Shown piece after piece: positions 7,083 through 15,521 of a DNA stretch of 19,997 nucleotides. The number at the start of each line of letters is the position of its first letter. Within the stretch, counting starts at the first letter, position 1. The DNA is from JBKQHQ01 sp052148715 (lineage in GTDB: Bacteria > Pseudomonadota > Alphaproteobacteria > Rhizobiales > Xanthobacteraceae). The notes under the pieces were generated by a model. That model was not told the origin of the DNA. It made no database searches and worked only from the letters and a program-made list of their open reading frames with translations. The translations under genes and the position numbers were made by a program. Location: assembly GCA_052148715.1 (NCBI GenBank), contig JBKQHQ010000023.1:1-19997 (forward strand), written 5' to 3'.

Positions 7083-8832
7083 CCCATTCCTGCCACTGCT
7101 TCATGAGCGCGGCGTTCAACTTCTCGCGCAATTGCTCCAGCTTTGCCTGCCATTGCTCCCAGATGACATCGATTTCCGCGTTGTTGGCTATGGATTTGAG
7201 CGTGATGTGCGGAACGCGCTCATAGACGAAGCCATGACGAATGTTGCCATGCACCGGCTTCGAACTCGGCGCGGTCCGAGTGAGTTCCCCTTCCTTGATC
7301 TGGCCTTCCCGGGAGTCGGCCAGCAGGTAAAAAGGATACCGCGCGCCCATAATGCGGGCTCGGGCTAGAGCCAGCGCGATGCGGGAAGTGTCGATGGTAA
7401 TCCAGCGGCGACCCCACTGCTCGGCGACGGTGGCGGTCGTGCCAGAGCCGCAGGTGGGGTCGAGCACAAGATCGCCTGGGTCGCTGGACATTAATACGCA
7501 GCGCTCGATTATTTTTGTGTTGGTTTGCACAACATATAACTTGGGATCGCCAAAGCCGGCAGTAGTAGTGTCGTCCCACTGATTAACTAGCGAAAAGACC
7601 CGAAAATCGTCGAAAAATCGAACATAGCTCAGCGTGTTCCCCAGAGCGATCAATCGATCTGCCTTTTTTACACGCTCCATACCGCTGCGATTTGTTTTCC
7701 AACCACCCTTGTTCGGCCGATAATCTTGACCATTGAGGCTGACCGGAAAGACAGTTGTCTGACCGACGCGCGTAGTCTGGGAAGTGAGATTATCAGCGCG
7801 AAATATGCGTGCGTTTATATTATCACTGTTCAACTCAGCGGGATCTGCATTCCTTCGCGTTCCGTCGGGGTCTTGAACCCGGAAGTAAGCTGAACCTCCG
7901 GCGCCGTCTAATGCCTTCAGTCTGTAGATTTGCCGATATTTAGCAGCATCCTGTTTCTTCGTATACCAAAGTAGATAACTATTTACGCTCGGCAGTAGGT
8001 TGGTTCCTCCTGCAAAGCTACCCGCACCCGATGTCGTTCTGAAAGCGATCTGCGACGCGAAATTGTCTTCCCCAAACACCTCATCCATCAGCGCGCGGAC
8101 GCGGTGAGCATTTTCATCACCAATCTGCAAGAAGATAGAACCCGTCTCTGCGAGGAGATCACGGGCGACTGTGAGACGGTCGCGAAGGTAAGTGAGGTAG
8201 CTGTGGATGCCGTCCCGCCATGTGTCGCGGAAGGCTTTGACCTGCTCAGGTTCGCGGGTGATGTGGTCGGCCTTGCCGTCCCTCACGTCGCGGCTGGTGG
8301 TGCTCCATTGAAAGTTGCTGTTGAATTTGATGCCGTAGGGCGGGTCCAAGTAGATGCACTGCACCTTGCCGCGCAGGCCCTCGCGCTCGGCCAGGCTGGC
8401 CATGACCTGCAGCGAGTCGCCGAGGATCATGCGGTTAGACCAATTCTGGTCGTGCTCGTAAAATTCGGTCTTATCCACGCCTTTAGGAATACCGTTGAAG
8501 TCGGCAAAGAGGTCGGGAGTGTGTGTGCCTTCGTCGTGCTGGCGTTCCTTCGTGTCGCGCAGCAGGTCGTCAACAAGCACTTTCGGGTGGACCTTTTCCT
8601 GGATGTAGAGCGGCGGAGCATGAACAACGAGGTCGCTCCAGTCCTGCTCATCCTTCCCGCGCCAAACGAGTTGGGGATCGAGGTCGGTGTTGCGGGGATA
8701 GTGGAGCTTCTTTGGGAGCTGCTGTTCCTTTTCCAGTACGGACTGAAACTCGGCCGTCGGGATGTTTTTTCGCTTGGCCTCGTCGTGCTTGAGGACTTCG
8801 ACGGACTTCTGCGCCGCGGGTTTCTTGACCAT
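6865..8832 (-). CDS. Type III-like DNA methyltransferase (Mod), C-terminally truncated by IS66
   Basis: A site-specific DNA methyltransferase of the beta arrangement. The catalytic motif DPPYG (residues 163-167, in QCIYLDPPYG) comes before the SAM-binding motif DPTCGSGT (458-465). This order and the DPPY form point to N6-adenine or N4-cytosine methylation, as in type III Mod subunits. The first 584 residues look genuine, up to KQWQEWE at about 7081. The following DRRGVAGAG and on are read out of frame from IS66 tnpA, so the 3' end of mod is lost. Homologues usually continue well beyond this point. The central target-recognition region (about 265-440) remains. The ATG at 8832 is chosen because it lies two bases after the preceding stop, with GGA about 10 bases upstream; an ATG at 8853 would overlap that gene. 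Activity of the chimera is doubtful. Confidence 0.9.
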   Translation of the reverse strand: MVKKPAAQKSVEVLKHDEAKRKNIPTAEFQSVLEKEQQLPKKLHYPRNTDLDPQLVWRGKDEQDWSDLVVHAPPLYIQEKVHPKVLVDDLLRDTKERQHDEGTHTPDLFADFNGIPKGVDKTEFYEHDQNWSNRMILGDSLQVMASLAEREGLRGKVQCIYLDPPYGIKFNSNFQWSTTSRDVRDGKADHITREPEQVKAFRDTWRDGIHSYLTYLRDRLTVARDLLAETGSIFLQIGDENAHRVRALMDEVFGEDNFASQIAFRTTSGAGSFAGGTNLLPSVNSYLLWYTKKQDAAKYRQIYRLKALDGAGGSAYFRVQDPDGTRRNADPAELNSDNINARIFRADNLTSQTTRVGQTTVFPVSLNGQDYRPNKGGWKTNRSGMERVKKADRLIALGNTLSYVRFFDDFRVFSLVNQWDDTTTAGFGDPKLYVVQTNTKIIERCVLMSSDPGDLVLDPTCGSGTTATVAEQWGRRWITIDTSRIALALARARIMGARYPFYLLADSREGQIKEGELTRTAPSSKPVHGNIRHGFVYERVPHITLKSIANNAEIDVIWEQWQAKLEQLREKLNAALMKQWQEWEDRRGVAGAGRVRLDGCPPLRCECEPGIPLAQALSRPAVCADRPVERPADPGGGYGGAGFCYAVGGRGEGRD

Positions 8833-8834
8833 GC

Positions 8835-9125
8835 TTATTGTTCCGTGTGCCAATCTTCGGGCTTCATTTTCGAAAGCAAGCTTACAACCGCAGCAATAGC
8901 ACCGTGCTCGTCTGCCCAGCGAAGATGGAGATGAAATCGTTCTCGCTTGCTATCGTCCGAAGAATTCCCCCATGCCGCAAGAATTAACGGCAGGGGCGGC
9001 TCCCAACCCGCGCCTATCCTGCGACGGTCTGGAAGCACCTCCCAAAGGCGCTTCCAAGCCATGGGCTGCGGGCAAACTCGCCTGTCCTTGCTCGCGTCCG
9101 CAATAAGTTCTTCAATCGTCGTCAT
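8835..9125 (-). CDS. Small hypothetical protein between res and mod
   Basis: A 96-aa protein (98 aa if the GTG at 9131, overlapping the res stop, is used). I do not recognise the family. It is a soluble protein rich in Trp and charged residues, with KRLWEVLPDRRRIGAGWEPP, then LPLILAAWGNSSDDSKRERF, then RWADEHGAIAAVVSLL near the end. The res stop is two bases upstream of the ATG, and mod starts two bases after its own stop. The three genes are therefore packed as one translational unit. This placement suggests a subunit, specificity or control factor of the restriction system, which standard two-gene type III systems lack. That is inference from position only. Confidence 0.78.
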   Translation of the reverse strand: MTTIEELIADASKDRRVCPQPMAWKRLWEVLPDRRRIGAGWEPPLPLILAAWGNSSDDSKRERFHLHLRWADEHGAIAAVVSLLSKMKPEDWHTEQ

Positions 9126-9127
9126 GA

Positions 9128-12100
9128 TCACCCGGCCGGTTGCTTGATCATCTTGTCGAATTCGCCTTCGATCTTAGCCTTGAAATCAGCCTCGATCTGG
9201 TAGACCTCGGTGAATTCCGCGAAGGCCCAGCGGCCAGAGGTGCCGAGATGGTTCACGCCAGGCACCCAATAGGTGTCCATCGTCGATTTCTTTTCCTTCG
9301 CGTCTTCGCGCCGGTAACCCTTGATCTCGACGATGAGGTGCATGAGGTCGTTCTCGCCGTGACCGTCATCCACCAACACAATGAAGTCAGGCAGATATTT
9401 CCGCGTCTCGGAGCCGTAGCGATACGGCACTTCTAGACCGAGGTTGTGGTTCTTTGTGTATGCGATCACTTTTGGATGCGCTTCAGCGACGCGGCAAAAC
9501 TCTGCCTCCCAGCCGCCGTCGAGCACGACCCAGTTGACGTGGTTCTTGGGCGGAGGGCCGCTCGTTTCCCAACGGTCGGTACGCGACGTGTTGAACCGAA
9601 CATGCTTGGTGGAGCCGGTGGGATTATAGGGATCGAGCAGCGCCTTGATGGGACGCTCGCCGAGAAACTGCCGGGTGATGGCTGCGGTGATGCGGTTGCA
9701 GGCCATGTCGGCCAGTTCCTGATACATGAGGAGCGCGGGATAGGTGCCGCCTTTGCACACGAGGCAAGTGTCGAGCCATTGCTTGGTGATGCGCTTGAGC
9801 TGACCAAACAGGTAGAGCTTCGGTTCCTCACCGGGGTCGCGCCATTTCGTGTAAAGAAGCCGCTGGGTGACGTGAAAGACGAGCGAGGAGGGCCGCATGT
9901 CGCCCAGATGCTCCAGGCTCATGTCTACGCTTTCGCCGATGATGCCGGAGTTTAGGGTGATAGAAGGGCCAACGAGATCGGGGCTGAGTTCCAGGATGGA
10001 GTCGTCGTTGAATTCGGCCGTGAGGCGTTCTTCCGGTAGCTCGATGCGGTAGCCTTCGACGCGCGGAAACCGGATTTCGAGCGCATCCCGTTCGGGGCTA
10101 ATGGCCTTGACCTGAACCGTCTCTCGTGGCGACTGTGGCGGGGCAACGACAGGCTTGGCTGTAAAGTCGAAGGGAATGCCGAAAACGTCGGCATATTCCA
10201 CATTGAAGAGACCTTCCTCATTAAGATCGTAAGACTGGCGACGCAACGCGCGACCAATGACTTGCTCGCACAGGAGCTGGGTACCGAAGGCGCGAACGCC
10301 TAGAACGTGGGTGACGGTATTGGCGTCCCATCCTTCGGTGAGCATCGAGACGGAGACGACACAGCGGATGGAACCGCCAAGCTGTCCGGTCTTGCCGACA
10401 GTGTTCATGACCTCGCGCAGCAATTCTTGGTCGGTAATGTTGTCGCCGGCATGGGCATCCCCGGTGCGCTCGACGATCTCACGCCGAAAGCGCTCGATTT
10501 CGTCGGCAGCCATGCCGCGAAAGTTGTCGTCAAGTGCATCGCCGGCTTCGAGCTGTTCGCTGTCGATGAGGAGCGTGTTTGGACGCGGCAGCGGATTTCC
10601 GGTGCTTTCGTCAAAGTTGCGGAACAGTGCAAGCCGTCCATTCTCCAGCGTCGTAGTGCCGTCGTCGTTCTTGCGATGGAAGCCAGAGATGAAGTCGTAA
10701 ACGAGCTTGGAGATGGCGGTGTTCTGGCAGACAATGATGAAGCATGGGGGAACCTTTATGCCCCTCTCTGCCCAAATCTTGAACGTCTTTTCATAGTGGC
10801 CGTAGAGGGCTTCCAACGCCGTCTGCAATCGCGTGGGTAGCTTGAGCGGATCGAGTTCCTCGCCTTGGCCGCGCCCTTTCTTGGGCATGTCCTTGCGAAT
10901 GTTTTCCCACAGGTCGCGGAACATCGGCATTTCGCTGCCCGGAATGTTCTCCGCCACCGGGACGCGCGGCAGCTTGACGATGCCGCATTCGATGGCATCC
11001 ATGAGCGAGAAGTCACTCATGGTCCACGGGAACAAGGTGCCCTCGGCGTAGCCGGAGCCGCGAAGAAAGAATGGTGTCGCGGACAAATCGATGACACGGT
11101 TGAGGCCGAGTTGGCGTTTCACAGCTTCGAGGCCCGAAATCCAAAGACGTGCCGCCTCGTTGTTCTTTTCGGCCTCTTTTTTCTCTTCGCCTTTCAGGTC
11201 CTCGTCGTCGGGGTCTTTTGGCTTCTCCCGGTAGCAGTGGTGTGCCTCGTCATTGATCACGAGGATGTTCTTCATGCCCATGAGGTCCGGCATCACGCGC
11301 TGGAGCATCTGGCCTTCTGTTTCCAGCGTCTGCACTTCCTCGCCAGTGCGACCTTTGAGGAGTTGGCGGCCGCCCTTCGAGATTTCGATGCGCTCGCGAA
11401 ATTTGAAAGCGTGATAGTTGCTGATGACAATTTTTGCCCGGCTAACGTCATCGAGCATATCGCTTGGAACAAGTTCACTGCTGGCGTAGTAGCTATCGGG
11501 GTCGTTCGGCTGGAGAACCCGCAGACGGTCCTTGATTGTCAAGCCGGGTGTACAGACTAGAAAGCCGCGCGTGAAATTCTTGCTCGCTGAGCGCCGCACT
11601 GCGTTGACCGTCTGCCAGGCGATGATCATGGCCATGACGGTGGTCTTGCCTGCGCCGGTGGCCAGTTTCAGCGCGAGACGCATCAGTTCGGGGTTGGCGT
11701 CTCTGTTCGCCGAAGCGAGATGGTCAAGCAGGCCTTTCCCGTTCTTAGTTTGGGGTGCGACCTCAGTGAGCCAGATTGCGGTTTCCACTGCTTCCACCTG
11801 ACAAAAGAAGGGGCGGACACCGCCGAACTTGTGATGTCGCCAGTGCTGAATAAGACGGCCTGTCTCTGGCGTGACCTGCCACTGATTGGGATTGGGCAAA
11901 GAACGCCATGCGTCCACGTGCCCACGAACTTCATTGATGATTGAAGTGGGGTCGTATTGCTGCTGCTTGGTCGAAAGCCCCTTACCTTCATCGAACACAA
12001 ATCCCGATTGTGCGGCGGCTTTACGTTTCTTCGGCTTGGGGATCGGCGTGATGAATTTGGCACTGCGTCGGCGCTCAATGAGCTTCTGGGTGGGTTGCCC

Positions 12101-12181
12101 AGTTTCATCAAGCTCCCAATGCCTAATCGGGTATTCGTACGGAGAGTTCAGAATTGGATGGTCAAAGAAGGGGTTAGACAT
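9128..12181 (-). CDS. Type III-like restriction endonuclease Res (helicase-nuclease)
   Basis: A 1017-aa protein that joins a superfamily 2 DEAD/DEAH-type helicase to a C-terminal PD-(D/E)XK nuclease. Visible motifs: a Q-motif-like RPFFCQVEAV (about 123-132), Walker A GAGKT (176-180), DEAH (311-314), SAT (367-369), TEGWD (615-619) and QVIGRALRR (640-648). At the C-terminus, LPDFIVL (about 930-936) and IVEIKGYR (950-957) supply the nuclease residues. It fits the long Res proteins that pair with Mod enzymes; I believe it is the BPTD_3080-type group, though this name is from memory. The ATG at 12181 (MSNPFFDHPIL) is preferred over 12205. It leads the operon, unlike canonical mod-res order. All motifs are intact, but without a complete Mod it probably cannot recognise sites. 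Confidence 0.93.
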   Translation of the reverse strand: MSNPFFDHPILNSPYEYPIRHWELDETGQPTQKLIERRRSAKFITPIPKPKKRKAAAQSGFVFDEGKGLSTKQQQYDPTSIINEVRGHVDAWRSLPNPNQWQVTPETGRLIQHWRHHKFGGVRPFFCQVEAVETAIWLTEVAPQTKNGKGLLDHLASANRDANPELMRLALKLATGAGKTTVMAMIIAWQTVNAVRRSASKNFTRGFLVCTPGLTIKDRLRVLQPNDPDSYYASSELVPSDMLDDVSRAKIVISNYHAFKFRERIEISKGGRQLLKGRTGEEVQTLETEGQMLQRVMPDLMGMKNILVINDEAHHCYREKPKDPDDEDLKGEEKKEAEKNNEAARLWISGLEAVKRQLGLNRVIDLSATPFFLRGSGYAEGTLFPWTMSDFSLMDAIECGIVKLPRVPVAENIPGSEMPMFRDLWENIRKDMPKKGRGQGEELDPLKLPTRLQTALEALYGHYEKTFKIWAERGIKVPPCFIIVCQNTAISKLVYDFISGFHRKNDDGTTTLENGRLALFRNFDESTGNPLPRPNTLLIDSEQLEAGDALDDNFRGMAADEIERFRREIVERTGDAHAGDNITDQELLREVMNTVGKTGQLGGSIRCVVSVSMLTEGWDANTVTHVLGVRAFGTQLLCEQVIGRALRRQSYDLNEEGLFNVEYADVFGIPFDFTAKPVVAPPQSPRETVQVKAISPERDALEIRFPRVEGYRIELPEERLTAEFNDDSILELSPDLVGPSITLNSGIIGESVDMSLEHLGDMRPSSLVFHVTQRLLYTKWRDPGEEPKLYLFGQLKRITKQWLDTCLVCKGGTYPALLMYQELADMACNRITAAITRQFLGERPIKALLDPYNPTGSTKHVRFNTSRTDRWETSGPPPKNHVNWVVLDGGWEAEFCRVAEAHPKVIAYTKNHNLGLEVPYRYGSETRKYLPDFIVLVDDGHGENDLMHLIVEIKGYRREDAKEKKSTMDTYWVPGVNHLGTSGRWAFAEFTEVYQIEADFKAKIEGEFDKMIKQPAG

Positions 12182-12419
12182 AATCGACAGTCTCTCAGCC
12201 GACAACTGACCGACGCATTCACGTCGCCGCTCCCGGGCCGGCCACCGCCCCCCGGTTCGGCTTGGGGCAAGCTCAATCAGCCGACCGAAGCCTAAGGTCG
12301 GCGGCGATCTCCCGCCCCGGGTTCAGTCATTTATGGGCGATCGAGCATTGAACTGCAACCTTTGCGGCGACACAATGACGGCCCACCCCACGCGCGATTT
12401 TTCGGTGAGCGCCTTCCGC

Positions 12420-12551
12420 CTATGCGGCTTCGCGCAGGCTGCCGTCGGCACGCCGCGTCAGCCACTCCGCCAGTCCAAGATGATGCGAGCACGTCCCGCG
12501 GTGATGTTGGCTGAAACCATAGATGCCATCGCGACAGAGAACGGTGGCACC
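12420..12551 (-). pseudogene. DUF3761 domain relic
   Basis: On the minus strand this stretch reads ATVLCRDGIYGFSQHHRG then TCSHHLGLAEWL, closely matching the short Cys/His-containing core of DUF3761 proteins. Family members are normally secreted proteins with a signal peptide and more N-terminal sequence. Here the frame upstream of position 12551 is unrelated, and no signal peptide is seen. It is therefore the 3' remnant of a gene, lying just before the first tRNA-containing repeat. Confidence 0.6.
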
Positions 12552-12615
12552 TAGTCGAGAACGGTGACGCCATCCCCGAGGGTACTGGCAATGTTTCGCC
12601 AACAATATCTGCGCA

Positions 12616-12645
12616 CCAAACGTGAACATTCGCCGCCAAACGTGA
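12616..12645. promoter_or_regulatory. Paired 10-bp repeats, candidate integrase arm sites
   Basis: CCAAACGTGA occurs at 12616-12625 and again at 12636-12645, spaced 20 bases start to start, that is about two helical turns, and about 50 bases from the tRNA fragment. Copy B retains only the first motif exactly. Such same-face repeats beside a tRNA-type core resemble the arm-binding sites of tyrosine recombinases. No direct evidence of binding exists. Confidence 0.4.
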
Positions 12646-12690
12646 TCCTAAGTCTTTGATTTTTCGGGATCGTCCGGAGAAGGAACATCG

Positions 12691-12735
12691 CTCATAACGG
12701 TCTGGTTGGAGGTTCGAGTCCTCCCGGGCCCACCA
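12691..12735 (+). pseudogene. 3' half of a tRNA with CAU anticodon (Ile2 or Met type)
   Basis: Starting at the anticodon loop CTCATAA, the sequence continues with the 3' anticodon strand CGGTC, a 5-base variable loop, a perfect T-arm (GGAGG-TTCGAGT-CCTCC), the 3' acceptor strand CGGGCCC, a discriminator A and an encoded CCA. The 5' half is absent: the expected GGGCCCG acceptor strand, D-arm and GACCG anticodon strand do not precede it. It is a tRNA-gene fragment such as integration leaves behind. The anticodon CAU is shared by elongator Met, initiator Met and precursor Ile2 tRNAs, so its identity is open. Confidence 0.85.
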
Positions 12736-12818
12736 CGCCGACCCCTGGAAGGGAGGCTTCTTCCGCCAGCGCGCGAAACGACGCGACACTCGGCCCTGTT
12801 CGGCAGAGAAGCGCAGTG

Positions 12819-13495
12819 AAGATAGACGCCACCACCGAGAGACCGAGTGATCCGGTCTCAGGGGCGACTTATTATCAACATCTGATGGGCCGGTGACCAG
12901 CCGGGGGCGAGCCGAGAGGAAGTATGCCCGCGTCCCGCCCGGCTCTGACCGGCGGGGGCGACTTCGTTCCGAGGAACGGGCCAATTACAGCAGACCGCAT
13001 CGGTACCGAGACCGCCCCCTTTTTCTTAGCCCATGATCAGTTGACCCTTTCCCAGGTCTCACCCTTGCAAATAGTGCCCCCGAGGGGGACGAGGGACGAC
13101 GACACACGCATGATCGGACAACGCGGGGGCGGGCCTGGCGGTTGCAACGGCGTGGCTGGCAGCCCCGGTTACAAATCGCCCCCTGACGTTGGGACAAGGC
13201 CAGCCAAGCTGGTGCGACCTGCCGTCTTCACTACCAGTCGCGGCCAACCCAGGAGGAGCGACGTGCGATCGGTCCCCGTTTAGGACCGCCCACCACTCGC
13301 ACTCGCCAAAGCAGGTATCAGGGGGGGTCGCCTACGCCCTTCGGAGCCCGCCAAGAGCCGATTGCTGCCTGATTGGTGCACTGCTATGAACCATCGAGGC
13401 ACACCATAGCTCCGCGTAGGCAGTCCGCGAGCTGCTGGCCTCCTGAACGCAGTAGCAAGCCAACTGGATCGGACAAATCAACATTAGGAAAGATG
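12819..13495. other. Gene-poor stretch
   Basis: Nearly 700 GC-rich bases without a gene I can support. Frames on both strands are open for 60-120 codons, but they look like composition-driven shadows with no domain or ribosome site. I see no terminator or RNA gene. Confidence 0.5.
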
Positions 13496-13720
13496 ATGGC
13501 CAGCGACGACAAGAAAATTAAAACTAACCCTGCTCCAAAAAAAGAGGCCCCTCCTAAGGTCGAGAGCACTCCACACGCAGACCCATCCAAGGCCGAGCAG
13601 GGTGGCGAAATAGCTGCGGCCTCACCCTCCAACTATAGCAGGGGCGAGGGCCAGAAACCGGTTTCTAAAGCTTATAGGGACAACTGGAACGCGATTTATG
13701 GGAAGAAAAAAACGCGGTAA
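13496..13720 (+). CDS. Small hypothetical protein, Lys/Pro-rich
   Basis: A 74-aa protein of a kind common in Bradyrhizobium-like genomes, without known function. The ATG at 13496 is chosen over the adjacent ATG at 13493 because AGGAA (13486-13490) is then better spaced. The N-terminal half is a charged, probably disordered stretch (MASDDKKIKTNPAPKKEAP). The C-terminal part, SKAYRDNWNAIYGKKKTR, is the recognisable conserved block. It is highly basic overall, which could favour nucleic acid or membrane surface contact. It converges on the membrane protein gene encoded on the other strand, with nine bases between them. Confidence 0.7.
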   Translation: MASDDKKIKTNPAPKKEAPPKVESTPHADPSKAEQGGEIAAASPSNYSRGEGQKPVSKAYRDNWNAIYGKKKTR

Positions 13721-13729
13721 TCGGACGGT

Positions 13730-14116
13730 TCAACTCGTGAACCCGGCGTAAGTCAGATACCCGCCAATCACGAGAAAAATGATCCCAAAGAGCCAGGATA
13801 GCTCTTTTACTTTGAATGACCGCGACCAGCGTGCGACGGTATCGTGCGAGACGAACATCGCGAAGATACCCCGCAGGACCATAGCCCACCCGATGAGCGT
13901 GACAACGAGTGGAAGTAATCCTGCATTCCAAATGTTATGCGTGAGCACCACCATCAGACCCAACCCGAGTGAAATCACTCCGACCAGATACATCAGTGCT
14001 CGATTGGCGATGATATCGTCAACGACTTCGGCGAAGATCTTTTTCCGGAAGAGGGAGGCTCCAAGGACCAAACAGAACAACCCCAGGACCTGCGCGATAA
14101 GATGGGTAAGTGCCAT
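13730..14116 (-). CDS. Four-helix integral membrane protein, unknown function
   Basis: A 128-aa hydrophobic protein with four likely transmembrane segments: about residues 5-24 (IAQVLGLFCLVLGASLF), 42-62, 66-88 and 106-125 (LFGIIFLVIGGYLTYAG). Short loops separate them, and basic residues RKK (24-26) follow helix 1. No catalytic or transport signature is visible. The ATG at 14114-14116 begins MALTHLIAQ. Small inner-membrane proteins of this size and topology are often uncharacterised. It is convergent with the 74-aa gene and is not clearly part of an operon. Confidence 0.78.
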   Translation of the reverse strand: MALTHLIAQVLGLFCLVLGASLFRKKIFAEVVDDIIANRALMYLVGVISLGLGLMVVLTHNIWNAGLLPLVVTLIGWAMVLRGIFAMFVSHDTVARWSRSFKVKELSWLFGIIFLVIGGYLTYAGFTS

Positions 14117-14165
14117 GGCCTGCTCTAAACCTTAATTGCTACCGCCCCGTTTTTTGAGTTCGGAT

Positions 14166-14522
14166 TTATCCGGGTTCAACGTCAGCGCCAGCGAAATAGC
14201 GTTCACGCGCGGCGTCTTCTCCGTCCCCCATGTAGCCGCCCTGACCTGCCTCCTTCACTGACGGCCAACTACGGGTGTTGTAGATCATGTGCATGGTATC
14301 GCCCGGGCGGTGGCGGTGGGCCTTCGCCCCAAGGTGCGACCAGTTAGGATTGCGCAATAGCACATTACGCAGTGCCTGGCGGACCGAGATGTCCTGCGCT
14401 TGCGTGACGGTTTCATTGCCGAAGACGCGTTGGCATAGCTCGGTGACGGTGAAGGTTGCGTCGGGCTGGGCTTTCAGCAACCCCTCGATCTCCTGCTCGA
14501 CGTGGTCCGTCTCTTCGCTCAT
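14166..14522 (-). CDS. Hypothetical protein, possible winged-helix-like fold
   Basis: A 118-aa protein, family not recognised. The first two thirds look like a winged helix-turn-helix: VEQEIEGLLKAQPDATFTVT, ELCQRVFGN, then DISVRQALRNVLLRN, with a helix pattern typical of small DNA-binding domains. The C-terminal part, from HRPGDTMHMIYN to the end, is polar with Gly residues. The ATG at 14522 follows the stop of the 60-aa gene by two bases, so the two are probably co-transcribed. DNA binding is a guess from pattern only. Confidence 0.68.
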   Translation of the reverse strand: MSEETDHVEQEIEGLLKAQPDATFTVTELCQRVFGNETVTQAQDISVRQALRNVLLRNPNWSHLGAKAHRHRPGDTMHMIYNTRSWPSVKEAGQGGYMGDGEDAARERYFAGADVEPG

Positions 14523-14524
14523 GC

Positions 14525-14707
14525 TTAGCTCGACTCACGCCAATGGGCCGGCTGAATATCCAAAATGTGGCTCGACTTGGAATCGATCCAAAGGCCATCA
14601 CGATAAAGGCATGGGGTAGCGAGGGCGTGCATTCCAACGTGGTTTGCGACGGCAACCTCGATGTTGCGCCCGTCCGGTGCTGTCGCGATGGGAAGCCAGT
14701 TTCGCAT
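14525..14707 (-). CDS. Small hypothetical protein (60 aa)
   Basis: The protein begins MRNWLPIATAPDGRNIEVAV and ends ILDIQPAHWRESS. The 'W.PI.TAP.DGR' opening is shared by a widespread group of short phage and rhizobial proteins, including DUF551-like ones. The function is unknown. It is the upstream member of a two-gene minus-strand unit with the 118-aa gene. No signal peptide or membrane segment is present. Confidence 0.68.
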   Translation of the reverse strand: MRNWLPIATAPDGRNIEVAVANHVGMHALATPCLYRDGLWIDSKSSHILDIQPAHWRESS

Positions 14708-14930
14708 GAGCTTAAAGGATAGGAGGCGAGACCCGCGTTGGCTTTGATTCTAATCAACCATTTCGCGGATGCGACGTCGCGTGCGGGGTGAGCAATTTTA
14801 TACAGACCCGCCCTCGGACTTGGCTTTACCTTATCCGCCGTCGCGCAATTCCTCTCCGCCCTTTTGGGTCTGCTCGGCAAGCCCCTTCCTGTTGGCTCCA
14901 TCCTGCGGGTAGGGCACCTTGTGAGGGTCC

Positions 14931-15074
14931 ATGGAACGGTTCATTCACCGAAAGAATCTTGCCCGCTATCGCAAAATGCTCGCCGAATCGACCGATGAAA
15001 CGCAGCGGCGCATGTTGCAAAGGCTGATCGCCGAGGAAGCGGCCAAGGACCAAAAGCCGCTAAGCGGCGGTTAA
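14931..15074 (+). CDS. Tiny conserved-type rhizobial protein (47 aa)
   Basis: The frame reads MERFIHRKNLARYRKMLAES, then a further amphipathic helix with QRRMLQRLIAEEAAKD, and ends with SGG. This matches a type of short, all-helical protein frequent in Bradyrhizobium and relatives, for which I know no function. The Shine-Dalgarno GAGGG (14923-14927) is three bases before the ATG. Its strongly patterned charge and helix signature argues for real coding despite the small size. The opposite-strand frame 14826-15053 is taken as its shadow. Confidence 0.72.
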   Translation: MERFIHRKNLARYRKMLAESTDETQRRMLQRLIAEEAAKDQKPLSGG

Positions 15075-15168
15075 GTCGCCTCATTAAAGGCGAACCGTGG
15101 CCCATCCCGCGCCGAACATTTAAGCGGGATCGGGCATAGCTATTCCTGTCGCTTGTGGCTGGTAATGA

Positions 15169-15363
15169 TTAGCCGATCCGCACCCGGGCCTCTCGGCACC
15201 TTTTGGCCCGGGATCGAGCCGCTGCCAGATTGAACACGATGTCAGCAGCGATCACGGAGAGGGGCAGGCCAGAGAGTTGAAGAGCGCCGGACGTAGCGAC
15301 CATTGCGATCGCTATTGTGCTAGCGCGCTCCAGTCTTGCTATTGCTTTCGCAAGCCAAGGCAT
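15169..15363 (-). CDS. Small possible membrane protein (64 aa)
   Basis: The product starts MPWLAKAIARLERASTIAIA, continues through a moderately hydrophobic segment (about residues 16-50, with VATSGALQLSGLPLSVIAAD) and ends in a strongly basic tail, RSRAKRCREARVRIG. The ATG at 15363 is preferred to 15390 because a purine-rich GGGGGAGG lies two bases upstream. No family is recognised. A single membrane helix with a basic cytosolic end is plausible. The call depends mainly on the ribosome site. Confidence 0.45.
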   Translation of the reverse strand: MPWLAKAIARLERASTIAIAMVATSGALQLSGLPLSVIAADIVFNLAAARSRAKRCREARVRIG

Positions 15364-15521
15364 GGCCTCCCCCCGTCCCATTTCAGCCAATTTGTCACAA
15401 TCTGTTTGTATCGGCGTTTAAGCGGCTGAGATGCTTTGATTAAAAGTTTAGGGTTCTGGCTGAACCGCCCCTGGTGGGCCTACGTTGGCGTGCTCGGGAT
15501 CGGTCATGGAGGCCTCAGGGT

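Larger units (their letters stand above)
12587..12818. repeat. 232-bp direct repeat, copy A
   Basis: This block aligns with 15796-16027 over its whole length with equal size. Identity by eye is about 90% in the right half (tRNA fragment and the 80 bases after it) and clearly lower in the left half. It contains the 3' half of a tRNA and two copies of the 10-base motif CCAAACGTGA. The layout fits an old att site of an integrating element at a tRNA gene. Confidence 0.85.

Noticed and set aside
8104..8934. A 276-aa plus-strand frame opposite mod
   Set aside because: It is a shadow of the Mod gene, with no recognisable domain.
10865..11560. A 231-aa plus-strand frame opposite res
   Set aside because: It is a shadow of the Res helicase domain.
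12331..12984. A 217-aa minus-strand frame containing WWAREDSNLQPDRYER
   Set aside because: This peptide arises from reading a tRNA fragment and its flank on the antisense strand, a well-known source of false protein annotations. The same peptide appears at 15888-16088 for the same reason.
15076..15093. Short hairpin TCGCCT/AGGCGA after the 47-aa gene
   Set aside because: There is no T-run after the stem, so it is not a convincing terminator.
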